Shown here piece after piece: positions 12,001 to 19,807 of a stretch of DNA of 64,000 bases. The notes beneath the pieces were generated by a model. That model searched no databases, had not been told where the DNA came from, and saw only the letters and a list, made by a program, of their open reading frames with translations. Numbering within the stretch: the stretch's first letter is position 1; each line of letters starts with the position of its first letter. The stretch covers positions 6,209,001 through 6,273,000 of the forward strand of contig WPIO01000002.1 in assembly GCA_009760855.2 (NCBI GenBank), in the 5' to 3' direction. This DNA is from Cristatella mucedo. Taxonomy: Eukaryota > Bryozoa > Phylactolaemata > Cristatellidae. Made by a program: the position numbers and the translations under genes.

Positions 12001-15000
12001 ATACTATTATTGACAAGGCAAATAATTTAACAGGTGGTCAGGCCTCAGTGGTTCATAATTATCTCTACTACTTGCCGAGGCATAGAGACTGTCAACCACT
12101 TACAAGGCTTTGGTGTAACATTACTATAGTACAACAGCTGGCTACACAGCACTTTGGAAGGTTTAGCACGGACAGAATCAGACCTCAAGACAGTGCTCCA
12201 AGATATCCCAAAGATCCTCTATGGGTTTTAGATCATGAGGCTAGCTCGGCCACCTAATGGATCTTAACCGCTGCTTCGGCAATCATTTTTGGAGGCTTAT
12301 AAAGTGCGTCAGGTCGCTGTCCTGCTGCCCAACAAAAGTGCTCCACAGACAGGTTCTAGCACTTGGATTGCCGCATTTTGCATCAGATCAATCTACAAAC
12401 ACCGGTCCCAATGCAAGTCAGCTAATAAGTTGTGGGATTCCAACACCAGTAAAGCAGGAGCAACCTTAAACAATGATGCTACCACCATCAAATTTCACTG
12501 TTGGCTGCAGGCAGTCAGAGAGGTACATCTTATCTTTTTGCCGACTTGGCAGCTTCTTTGTAAACTGTTGACAATACGAGAATTTGGCCACGTTCCTCCA
12601 TAACACTCGTATTCCAGTTGTCTGCAGTGTAGTGGATATAATCCCGGGCCAATCTTAGACGATCTGTTCTGTACAGTTCAGTGAGCAAATGAAAAGAGAC
12701 CCAACATGTCCCAATCTATACTCTCCTCCAGGCCCACGTCATTGCCAAACACAATCTCGACTTTTTTTTTTTTTTACACCGATGACACTTAGCTATACCT
12801 ATCCTTCGACACTTTTAAGCCCTACCCAGCATCCGACACATTTATTTCTCTTGCAGCTTGCATCGACAACATTTACAATCAGATGGTCACTAACTTCCTA
12901 AAACTTGACGACGATAAGAACATCCATGTCATGGGCAAACCTAATGATAACTTCAAGTTGCAATACCTGACCTTCATCATTGGTACATCTGGCATCACTT
13001 CAGTGACGTCTGCCAATAACTTGGCTATGCCATTCAAAACTACTTGTCATTGAATGAGTACTTTGCCTACCCTGGAAAGTCGGCCTGCTTTCCACTAAGA
13101 AACATTGCCAAAATCAGGTCATGCTTAGATATGAGTTTGTCGGCCAAACTAGCAAATGGGTCTGTGACATCGTGTCGAGATTACTGCAATTTCCTTTATT
13201 CAGGGCTCCTGGCATGTGCCCAGCCTCATTTGCAACTGGCACAAAACTCCGTAGCTCGGCTGCCATGTCGTCAATGGCACGGCATAGCTGCCACACGATA
13301 ATAATAATAAAAAATTTGAATAGCACCCTCTGAGAACTGAATATCTTTCTAGGAACTTTATAGATGCTGAATAGAAAGCATTACAAATTATTGGTGGTAC
13401 TCTGCAACCAGCAGGCATAGTGCAAACAGGTACATGCACACGAAAAACGGATCACACAGATCCACCAAATGCTGCAATACACAGGTGTTGAAGTTTTTTT
13501 TTAAATGTCATTTCTGGGGACGCCGTGACGCGCATCGGTAGTGAGTTCCGGGTTTTGGGAGCATACAAACTAAAGGCATGGCCTTCCACGGTTTTGAGGT
13601 TCGTACGAGGTATGGCTAAACGATTCGAGTCAGAATAGCGGTTTGTAGAATTCTTTTCCTGGTGGGGGAGAAGTTCTGATAGGTTGGCTGGAGCCAGTGA
13701 ATGAAGGAGCCTAAAAGTAAGTGATAGAACCTTGAATCGATGCGTAGCTAGACTGGGAGCCAGTCAGCGACCAGGAGTCGGCAAGCAGGTCGTGAGAAGT
13801 GGTGCGATGTGGCAACTGCGATACTCCTGACAGACGAGCCGAGCTGCGGGGTTTTAGACTAACTGTGAGCACCTGATTGCACATGCAGGCAGACCAGCAA
13901 GCCCCTAGTCCCAGAAGTCGAGAAGGGATGTCACAAATGTAAGGACCAATTTGGATGTAGTATCCCTGTCTAAGCAAGCCCAAATTTCACACCACTTCCA
14001 CCTGAGCACCATTAGCTCCCTATCAAGCATAGAATCTCTTTCAAGATCCACTGTCTGGCTTACAGCTCATTTCATTCACTTGCACCAGACAGCCTGAATT
14101 TCAGCCGCCCTTGCTCTTTCAGTGAGACGACCACATCAGCTCCACAATCAAGTCTGCCTACTTTCAGCTACATAACATTGCTAAAATTCGGGGTTGTTTA
14201 GATAAGGATACCACATCTAAGTTGGTCCATGCATTTGTGACATCCCGTCTTGACTTCTGTAACTCACTGCTCACTGGCCTACCAGCATGTGCGATCAGGC
14301 GATTGCAGCTGGTGCATAAGTCCGCAGCTAGGCTTGTCTGTCGTGAGCTCTGCAGTTGCCACATGACTCCACTTCTCGCCGACCTGCACTGGCTACCAGT
14401 CAAGCAACGGATCGACTTCAAGGTTTTGTCGCTCACTTTGAGGTCACTTCATTCTTTGGCTCCAGCCTATCTCTCAGATCTGCTCCCCCACCAGGTCAAG
14501 CATCGTACCACCTGCTTTTCGGAATCCAATAGTTTACCACTACCTCGTACAAACCTCAAATCCTTTGGAGATCGTGCATTTAGTTCGTATGCTCCCAAAG
14601 CCTGGAACTTCCTCCCGAACTGCGTCAGAACATCCCCTAATTTGACCACATTTAAAAAGAACTTAAATACAACCTATTTAGGACAGCATTTAGTAGGTCC
14701 CTGCGATTCGTCCTTCATGTGCTTTAGTGTGCATGCTGCAACTAACCACACTCGCATGCTGACCCCGTGCATGCCACCCCTAACCATGTTATTCATGTTG
14801 TTAATCAAGCACGATATCACTAACCATTCAATCGCGTTTCTCTTTGCAACAAATGTAAAGCACCTAGAAAGAGATTGAGTTATCTGATGGCGCTTTATCA
14901 AGTACATTATTATTATCAAGGTCTACATTTATAAAACATGGCCTCAGTTTTTTATCCACAGCCATCTGCCACTGAGTCGCTCGTGATGCACAATCTTTGG

Positions 15001-15747
15001 ATGCCTACAAGTTCCTCCTTGAAGTACTTTCGTCTATCGACTTGGCTATGCAGCAAGTCAGCACAGGGTTAAGTTCTGGTCTTTCAGATGATGGTTGAAT
15101 GGCTCGATTCGCCAAGCTGTAGTGGGCAGCCGAAAGCTGTGTGTAAGGGACTGGAGATATTTCTGCAACCGCCCAGGAGAATCCGGCAGCAAACGACCTG
15201 CCAACACCAGAAGGTGTTGCCAGCGCAAAACCAAAGCACTGTGTGGGAGAAGGTGTTGCCACCGCAAAACTAAACCCGCAAACCAAAGCACTGTGTGGGA
15301 TGTGGCAACGCAGGCAGGCAGGCACGGGTCTCCTTATCAGCTTGAAGCGCAGGTACCTGCTCCATGTGGAGGGTCGAGCTGGCCACCGACGGCAACCAGG
15401 CGTCGTTTGCGTTTCCGTAGTAGCCTCTTTCTCAGAGCTTGCTTTTTCCTGTGGCTAAAGCAAAATATCAGGGCAAAAAGCAGGGCGCCTCCTTGCAGCG
15501 CCTCACCGAAAGCCGGCACATGCGTGTGCAGGCACACACATGCGCACTCACACACACACACACACACACACACACGCAGCACATGCACATGGGCAGGTGC
15601 CTGAACAGCAACAGCAATAGCTCGGTAAGTCTGGAACCACTAGAAGAGCAATGCTTGCAGGTACCTCCCCCCTCTTATAGACAGGTAAGTGCTCAGCAGG
15701 CACAGAAGCATCCTGTGAGCATGCACCACAAGTAGAAAGTGCTTGCA

Positions 15748-15799
<52 letters not shown>

Positions 15800-17765
15800 A
15801 AGGCAGAGGGTGAGGGAGGCAATGATAGCAAGAACAAGCATTCACAAGTAGGAGGGAGAGATGGAGCAAGAAAGCCCAGCAAGAGGGAGGGACAGAGGAC
15901 GGGCAAGAGATAAACAGAAATAGCAGAGGGAGGAGAGAGGAGCAGAGGAGCGAGGGGAGAGATAGGGAGAAGAGCAGAGGGAGGGGAGAGAGAGAGAGAG
16001 AGAGAAAGAGAGAAAGAGAGAAAGAGAGGGGACAGAGCAAGGAAGACCTCAATAGAGAGGGAGATAGAGAGTGACTAGAAACAGAAAAGCAGCCCCAGAG
16101 CATCAGCCCTAGACGGCTGTGCGATATAACGCCCCACGGCTGGCCCATCGACTAGGGGTAAACAAGCACGCACTTTCTATTGGTTGCCTGCGAATCAGCT
16201 AATACGGCATCGTTTGTTCATAGAGCAATGTCAGGTTCTGCTATGGGCACAGTGCCCATTGCAGGCTGTTCTACATGGTCGCCTCCAGTTTATGTTTCTA
16301 TCTATGCTAAATGAACACCTTTTGAAATATCTTTTTTGTTTTGAGTTCCTCTCCAAAATCTAAATACGTAACCCTAAACCCAAAAACTCAACAAAAACAA
16401 CAAAATCTAACCATCATACCCTAAACCGTAAACCTAAAAACATAATGTAACCCTAAGCACTGTATGCAAAATTCTAAGCCAAAAGCTAAAAAGGTAGCTC
16501 TAAATACGTTTATTTAACGTAAATCTAAACATAAGCTGGCGATGACCATAAGGTAAGTTGGAGGAGCCTACAAGGCTGTCACCGTACACTCACCAGCCCT
16601 GTGCCATGGAGAGTTTTTACCCAGACCTTGCTTTTTTGCATGTGCATTAGAACGGAATTTTACCGGCTCACCGGATTGAGACTTTTATGATACTACGGAA
16701 TGACGAGGCTACAAGCCCCCACAGGGCGTTTACCGGTTTGAAGGACAAAAGAACGATCAGACTAAGGGCCGAATCGCCCAGCAGGAAATGTACTATCAAT
16801 AGATTCTGGTCACCGGCCAGCCACTACATCGTCTAGAGAATGAGGTCTAATAATCGCGCAATAAACAGCTGCTACACCATCAATTCGCTTTCGCATGCTT
16901 GCGTGAACGTGAAGCGAGAGAACGGTAACGATATTTTCGCAGCAGACGACGGCGTATACGAAAGCAGAACGTAAGGACAGCCATAAACGATGTAACTCCC
17001 CGCGATTATGAGCTTGTCAACTGAGCTTCGATGGAGAGTTATATGCTTTGCCGCTGAGCTGGGGTGCTTATGAGATAACCCGAGGCTTATGAGGAGCATT
17101 CAGTATGACAGTGATTATTGTGACTTATGAACGGGCAGCTACATAAGGCTCGTGCCTGAACGCAGTCGCGTCTTGGAGCAACGGCCTGCAGTCAGTGAGT
17201 CTGCTCATGAGCTGCTGTGATCCTGTTAGCGAGTCAGCAGGAAGTCACCCGGGTGTATCACATGTAGAATACCGGCTATTGTTGTGCTTTTACTAATAAG
17301 ACTAGTGATTTTAAGGCTCGCGCTGCTTTAGGAATACTGAGTGCTGTTTTTTATTGTCGGCGTATTGCTAGCTTCAGGTCTTTGTACATTGCATGCGTTG
17401 TGCCGCTACCCGAACTAGTGAGGGTTGCGCGGGCATAACAACGATGCATGCGTGCCAGAGATATTTGCTCTGTAACGTACAGCCTTCAAAACACAGTATC
17501 ACCAACAAAAATGTACGGTGCGTGCAGTGCGTACGATGCGGCACGCACACACCAAGGCACGCGCCGCCAGACGGGCTAAACGATCGGGCCTCAGAGCTCC
17601 GGCGCCACTTCGGCGGCTACTGTGCTCATTGGAGCCTGCGGGGTCTGTCTGAAATACTCATATATCGCGCACTTCCTTCAAAATTTCACGCGCATAAACG
17701 CAGCGGCAACGCACGCAATCTGCAAGAGTCGCCACTCACTCGCGAGGCCCGCTTGAGTCGCCCAT
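3177..17765 (-). CDS. ZRSR2: ZRSR2/URP-like U2AF35-related splicing factor, N-terminal exons (partial)
   Basis: Five exons on the minus strand: 17740-17765, 15357-15454, 6910-6961, 6122-6230 and 3177-3272. They total 381 nt (127 codons), join in matching phase at all four introns, have GT/AG borders and contain no stop. The product begins MGDSSGPRD, then a basic block ([18 protein letters not shown]), an acidic linker ([13 protein letters not shown]), then a charged coiled coil with ELWLERERQ and [11 protein letters not shown]. This is the order and spacing of the N-terminus of animal ZRSR2, whose protein binds the 3' splice site with U2AF, most critically for U12-type introns. The CCCH zinc fingers, UHM domain and RS tail are not found below 3177 and should lie to the left of the window. 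The start was chosen for its strong Kozak context, CpG island and ETS site. Introns measure about 2.3, 8.4, 0.7 and 2.8 kb. Family assignment is from memory of the human protein, not from a search. Confidence 0.8.
3273..4364. other. intron 4 sequence, no feature
   Basis: No exon, tRNA-like or LINE motif seen. It contains a small local duplication around TTGGCAGTTAGGAGAG (3461-3500) and a G-rich stretch at 3930-4010. Confidence 0.3.
4365..4840 (+). mobile_element. LINE family B, 3' fragment
   Basis: Shares the block from the [17 protein letters not shown]-type residues through the GTGGAGTTACAGAG motif and an ACATT repeat tail ending at about 4838. Relative to the copy at 53402, the frame is shifted around a C-rich run (4495-4505). 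Confidence 0.8.
4842..4905 (+). mobile_element. SINE-2 or LINE-A type 3' tail fragment
   Basis: The sequence CCTAGACAAGAGATTTAGTT followed by CTCTTGACACTATG matches the 3' hairpin region of SINE-2 (compare 24320 and 60405). The tRNA-like head is missing. Confidence 0.5.
4932..5952 (+). mobile_element. LINE family A (L2-like), 5'-truncated
   Basis: Starts inside the RT catalytic region with a readable [10 protein letters not shown] version of the YADD box. It continues through [11 protein letters not shown], the thumb and the C-terminal DLLPHQAKH / [20 protein letters not shown] segment. It ends with the hairpin block TTACTTTCTCTGAGGGTGCT and a short TTATTATGAG tail. Several frameshifts and stops make it non-functional. 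It lies in intron 4. Confidence 0.82.
6035..6082. repeat. CT-rich simple repeat
   Basis: Run of CTCT/CTGT units immediately downstream of exon 4 on the gene strand. Confidence 0.7.
6122..6230 (-). CDS. ZRSR2: ZRSR2-like exon 4, coiled coil part 1
   Basis: The acceptor is CCTATGTTGCTTAG and the donor is GAG|GTAAGG. It codes [19 protein letters not shown] and continues with an E/R/A-rich helix ending VRREEAE. The LERERQ and following ..W(L) pattern matches human ZRSR2 (LLERERQRLHEEWLL). It ends in phase 0. Confidence 0.82.
6910..6961 (-). CDS. ZRSR2: ZRSR2-like exon 3, acidic linker
   Basis: The acceptor is TGTGTTCTTCCAG and the donor is CG|GTATGTG. It codes [16 protein letters not shown] plus two bases of an Arg codon completed by exon 4. 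The human protein has a matching acidic stretch (RDSG followed by a run of Glu) at this point. It lies 8.4 kb from exon 2 across a transposon-filled intron. Confidence 0.72.
7125..7635 (+). mobile_element. LINE family B, 3' fragment
   Basis: Begins at TCTTATGCTGACCCACAAGG and runs to the GTGGAGTTACAAACAGAGATAC / ACATT tail. It contains a small internal duplication (GTGAGATGAAGT twice, 7470-7507). It lies in intron 2 of the ZRSR2-like gene. Confidence 0.8.
7640..8965. other. intron 2 sequence, no feature assigned
   Basis: No recognised repeat. An AATAAA-like ATAAATAAAG is present near 8365, followed by a block (8400-8710) with a short open frame starting [11 protein letters not shown] could not tie this to any family. 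A G9 run occurs at 8638-8647. Confidence 0.3.
8966..9183. repeat. long (CA)n / compound microsatellite
   Basis: About 73 bp of pure CA, then CA mixed with GAGACA units to 9183. The long His/Thr and Cys/Val open frames across it are artefacts of the repeat. Confidence 0.95.
9184..9706. other. intron 2 sequence, no feature assigned
   Basis: Between the CA repeat and a minus-strand LINE. It includes an AT-rich ATACTACTACTAATAACAAT patch near 9610-9640. Nothing else recognised. Confidence 0.3.
9707..10217 (-). mobile_element. LINE family A, 3' fragment (minus)
   Basis: Read on the minus strand it ends with the family A tail (AGTGCCTAGAACGAGATTTA, then AATATTGTTATT). It carries the C-terminal RT residues in broken frames. 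It stands head-to-head with the plus copy at 10258, with only about 40 bp between. Confidence 0.78.
10258..10992 (+). mobile_element. LINE family A, 3' fragment (plus)
   Basis: Begins in the [14 protein letters not shown]-type segment and ends in the CCTAGAAAGAGATTGAGG hairpin followed by TTATTATTAT. The longest readable piece (10408-10710) covers [19 protein letters not shown] and [18 protein letters not shown]. Confidence 0.82.
10993..11980. other. intron 2 sequence with one unassigned minus frame
   Basis: A minus-strand frame at 11567-11310 (85 aa) has a hydrophobic stretch [20 protein letters not shown] that could span a membrane, but no good splice sites or family match. Otherwise nothing seen except a short TG run near 11617. 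Confidence 0.25.
11985..12680 (-). mobile_element. Tc1/mariner-like DNA transposon relic
   Basis: On the minus strand, frames across this block give [12 protein letters not shown], then GCSCFTGVG, then [13 protein letters not shown] (12234-12196) and finally [13 protein letters not shown]. These are the order and wording of a Tc1-family transposase catalytic domain (VKFGGGS..VWGCF, DLNPIEHLWD, SMPRR). Stops and shifts break it throughout. Terminal inverted repeats were not located. It lies in intron 2. Confidence 0.75.
12690..13300 (+). mobile_element. LINE (family A-like) RT fragment
   Basis: Reads from a YTDDT-type catalytic box after a T-rich run (12762-12775), then LLQLASTTF / [10 protein letters not shown]-like residues and [10 protein letters not shown]. 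It then passes into the [12 protein letters not shown] segment. It is more divergent than the other A copies and lacks the 3' end. Confidence 0.65.
13302..13985 (-). mobile_element. LINE family A, 3' fragment (minus)
   Basis: The minus-strand 3' tail (TAATAATAATAAAAAATTTG region) is at 13302, with the CTCAGAGGGTGCTA / AGAACTGAATATC hairpin variant next to it. The RT C-terminus runs up to about 13985, where a plus copy begins immediately. Confidence 0.75.
13986..14925 (+). mobile_element. LINE family A, 3' half (plus)
   Basis: The best-preserved C-terminal segment in the window. One open frame (14222-14878) reads [75 protein letters not shown] and [18 protein letters not shown]. It ends CCTAGAAAGAGATTGAGTTA / TCTGATGGCGC and ATTATTATTATC. 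A short piece of a second copy (13986-14095) seems to precede it. Confidence 0.88.
14926..15356. other. intron 2, proximal part
   Basis: Contains a small tandem duplication (GTGTGGGAGAAGGTGTTGCC and GTGTGGGATGTGGCAACGC, 15190-15310) just 3' of exon 2. No gene seen. Confidence 0.4.
15357..15454 (-). CDS. ZRSR2: ZRSR2-like exon 2, basic N-terminal segment
   Basis: The acceptor is a TTTTGCTTTAG tract and the donor is G|GTACCTG. The exon codes [18 protein letters not shown] and then [14 protein letters not shown]. The basic run corresponds to the SHKKYRAALKKEKRKKRRQ segment of human ZRSR2, a probable nuclear-localisation patch. The exon ends with one base of a Gly codon completed by exon 3. Confidence 0.75.
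15540..15577. repeat. (CA)n microsatellite
   Basis: Short CA run in intron 1, about 90 bp upstream of exon 2 in gene orientation. Confidence 0.9.
15750..15797. repeat. (GA)n microsatellite
   Basis: About 45 bp of uninterrupted GA. Confidence 0.92.
15835..16070. repeat. GA-rich purine tract
   Basis: Imperfect GAGG/GAGA sequence including a GA run at about 15985-16030. The opposite strand is a polypyrimidine tract in the gene direction within intron 1. Confidence 0.75.
16362..16475 (+). repeat. degenerate telomere-like CCCTAA-rich block
   Basis: Contains GTAACCCTAAACCC, TACCCTAAACCGTAAACCTA and GTAACCCTAAGC in a strongly A/C-skewed strand. It looks like decayed AACCCT (TTAGGG-type) repeats inside intron 1. 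Confidence 0.45.
16476..17379. other. intron 1 sequence, no feature assigned
   Basis: Unique-looking, moderately AT-rich sequence between the telomere-like block and the CpG island. No repeat or exon recognised. Confidence 0.3.
17740..17765 (-). CDS. ZRSR2: ZRSR2-like exon 1 (coding part)
   Basis: The ATG reads from 17765 in the context CGACCATGG. It encodes MGDSSGPR plus two bases (GA), followed by the strong donor GTGAGT. Those two bases join the first base (C) of exon 2 to give Asp, so the phase is right. It is the weakest link of the gene model because only eight residues are coded. Without splicing the frame stops at once, which itself suggests a real donor. Confidence 0.6.
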
Positions 17766-17830
17766 GGTCGTATATCCCGCCTCCTGCACACGAGCGCCGT
17801 GCATGACGTAGTACGCACTTCCGGACAGCT
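17766..17830 (-). promoter_or_regulatory. core promoter of the ZRSR2-like gene
   Basis: Directly upstream of the minus-strand ATG are an ETS/GABP-type motif CCGGAAGT (17817-17824) and a TGACGT half-site of CRE/ATF type (17804-17809 as read on the plus strand). A CCGGAAGT close to the start is usual in housekeeping and splicing-factor genes. The exact transcription start is not visible. Confidence 0.5.
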
Positions 17831-18700
17831 GGTCTTTGGTGTGTGTTTACCATTCGAAGTCGTGACGCACCAAGCGCCAGCTAGGCACCTTCGGTCGGCG
17901 CGGCGGTCTCATGTTGCGCGTACGCTAAGAAGTGAGTAGAGGGCGGTGCGGACCACGCTTTTACGACAGGGACCGTACCCGAAGTGCGGAGGCCGGCCCC
18001 TTCGCGCCGCCGTCTGCGTCTGCGCCGACTGCGCGTCGATCTGGGAGAGCGCAGTCCACCTAACCCAGCCACCCTCCGCGCGCGCGCGACCCTTGGTTGC
18101 CGCGACCGCTGCCGCCGTGTTTGGCTGCTGGTGCAACCGACGTCGAGCCGCGCACTTGCCCGCTGCGCTTGGCGGGCCATGCGGGAGGAGTGCAGTCGGC
18201 TGGCGTCGGTTCGCCGCGCGTGCCGCACGAGCAGCAGCCGCCTGTTGGAGGCCGTTTTCGGCTCTGGGCGCCCTTTGTTTGCCCAGCCTCCTCGCCCCGA
18301 TGACGCCGACTGCCAACCGCTGCGTGCGCCTTTGTAGATTAGCGCGTGCCATCGCTCCCCGTACACACATGCCCGGTCATTCGCCCGTTGACGAGCACCG
18401 CCGGCGTCTGGTCACGCCCGTTCGGCTGCTGTTTGCAATCGGCGAGCAGTCGACTCAAAATCAGGCGCTCGACTTATGCAATCCTTTTAAATTCGTCGTC
18501 AGATATAAGGGTGAGCTGCGAACGACTGCCGTCTGTCGCTCAGCGCTCGCCGGCCCCCGTCTGTTGCTGACAGCGGTCTCGCGGCTGCCGGCAGCAGCTG
18601 CTTACGCGAGTGGACTTCGTTTTTAGCTCTCGTCACAGCGCCCGACCGGTACAACGTGGTCGCACCGGAAGGGGAGTTACTGCCGCTCGGCAGCTGCCAC

Positions 18701-19807
18701 GTGTGAGTTGCTACTGCTGCTGCTGCTTGAGCTTCGGATTTGTCGGCGTCTGTACCCTTTCTTTTCGCTGCCGATAGCAACTTGTGCATCGGTTTCGAAT
18801 TTTTTTCAGTTACTGTTTCTTGGACTGAGGTTCTCGTTTGTTTTCGCCTGTAGCGGGAATAATAAGCTGTTAATAGTTAGTAGAACGCCCTGCTGATGGT
18901 AGGCTGGTGCATTCAGCCCTGCCAGTTACCTTGCCCCTGGCATGTTTTTTCCCTTTTCCTCAGAGTTAAGGTCTAATCGATTGCTTCTGTGGAACCATCG
19001 TCGGTCGCTTTGCGCATGATCCATGCAAGTTATTTGCCATCTTTTGGCGGCAATCACCTAAACTTAACACTCGTCCTGGCTACTGTCCCACTGTGCAGGT
19101 ATTCCCTCATTTGATTAAGGCTTGCTTGTGCAGAGAGTTCGCTCTAGCCTGAATTCAATGCCGGACCAGATCACTGGCCTGCTGAGCCTGCTGCATCAAC
19201 ACTGACACGAAATTTGCTGGATGCCATTGCCAAAAATGAAGTTTTTTTTACCAGGGCAGCGACAGAAGTATTTACAGTATGTATTTGTCTCTACCTGTAA
19301 CTTTATTAGGAAACGATGGCAGATTTCGTCATGCCCTGAGAGTTTCCTGTAGCTTTTGATTTACAAACATGGTAAATGGAATAAATCAAGAGCTGTCCCT
19401 TTGGGCATGTTGCTGTCCTTTTCGCCGAAGTGAAGAGGTGGCAGTGCACTTGGTGCCTTGGTGCACCAGGGCTGGTGCACCAGCTTCCCCTGATGTCTCT
19501 TTGCGTGAGCTGAATAAAAAACTGCAGAGGCTTTGATTAAACCTGTTGAAAACTCCCTTTGTGTAATAAACTCATAACGGTTAAGCAGTCTGTGTACTAT
19601 GATATCGATGGGCAATTTGTCCTGAGGAGACTGTTCAGGGTGAAATGTACGTGATATCCTGATAGCTGAACATCGGAAGTGAGTTAAATGTCTCCCAAGT
19701 TTGAATAAAAGAAAAGCCCCGCATAGCCGGTGGGGAGCCGAGGTCGAAGGTTCTGCTCGATTGGTATTCATAGCATTGTCTCGAACCGCACTGCACAATC
19801 TTTCTCA
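18701..19807. other. sequence right of the CpG island, no gene assigned
   Basis: A CTGCTGCTGCTG run lies at 18714-18727. A minus-strand frame (19798-19361, 145 aa) has no domain I recognise. The segment would be upstream of the ZRSR2-like gene, or the first intron of a divergent transcript. Confidence 0.3.

Larger units (their letters stand above)
17380..18700. promoter_or_regulatory. CpG-rich island, possibly bidirectional promoter
   Basis: GC content and CpG frequency rise sharply against the AT-richer flanks, most strongly at 17900-18420. The ZRSR2-like first exon lies near the left end, reading left. Most of the island lies on the other side of the start, so a divergent plus-strand transcript is possible. 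A donor-like AAGAA|GTGAGT occurs near 17930 on the plus strand. Overlapping long open frames on both strands here look like a by-product of high GC. Confidence 0.5.

Noticed and set aside
17946-18626. 226-residue plus frame and two minus frames in the CpG island
   Set aside because: Arg/Ala/Cys-rich frames on both strands at once are typical of high GC with few stop codons; no motif seen.
19361-19798. 145-residue minus frame
   Set aside because: No domain, and it lies just outside the LINE A start; low complexity of evidence.
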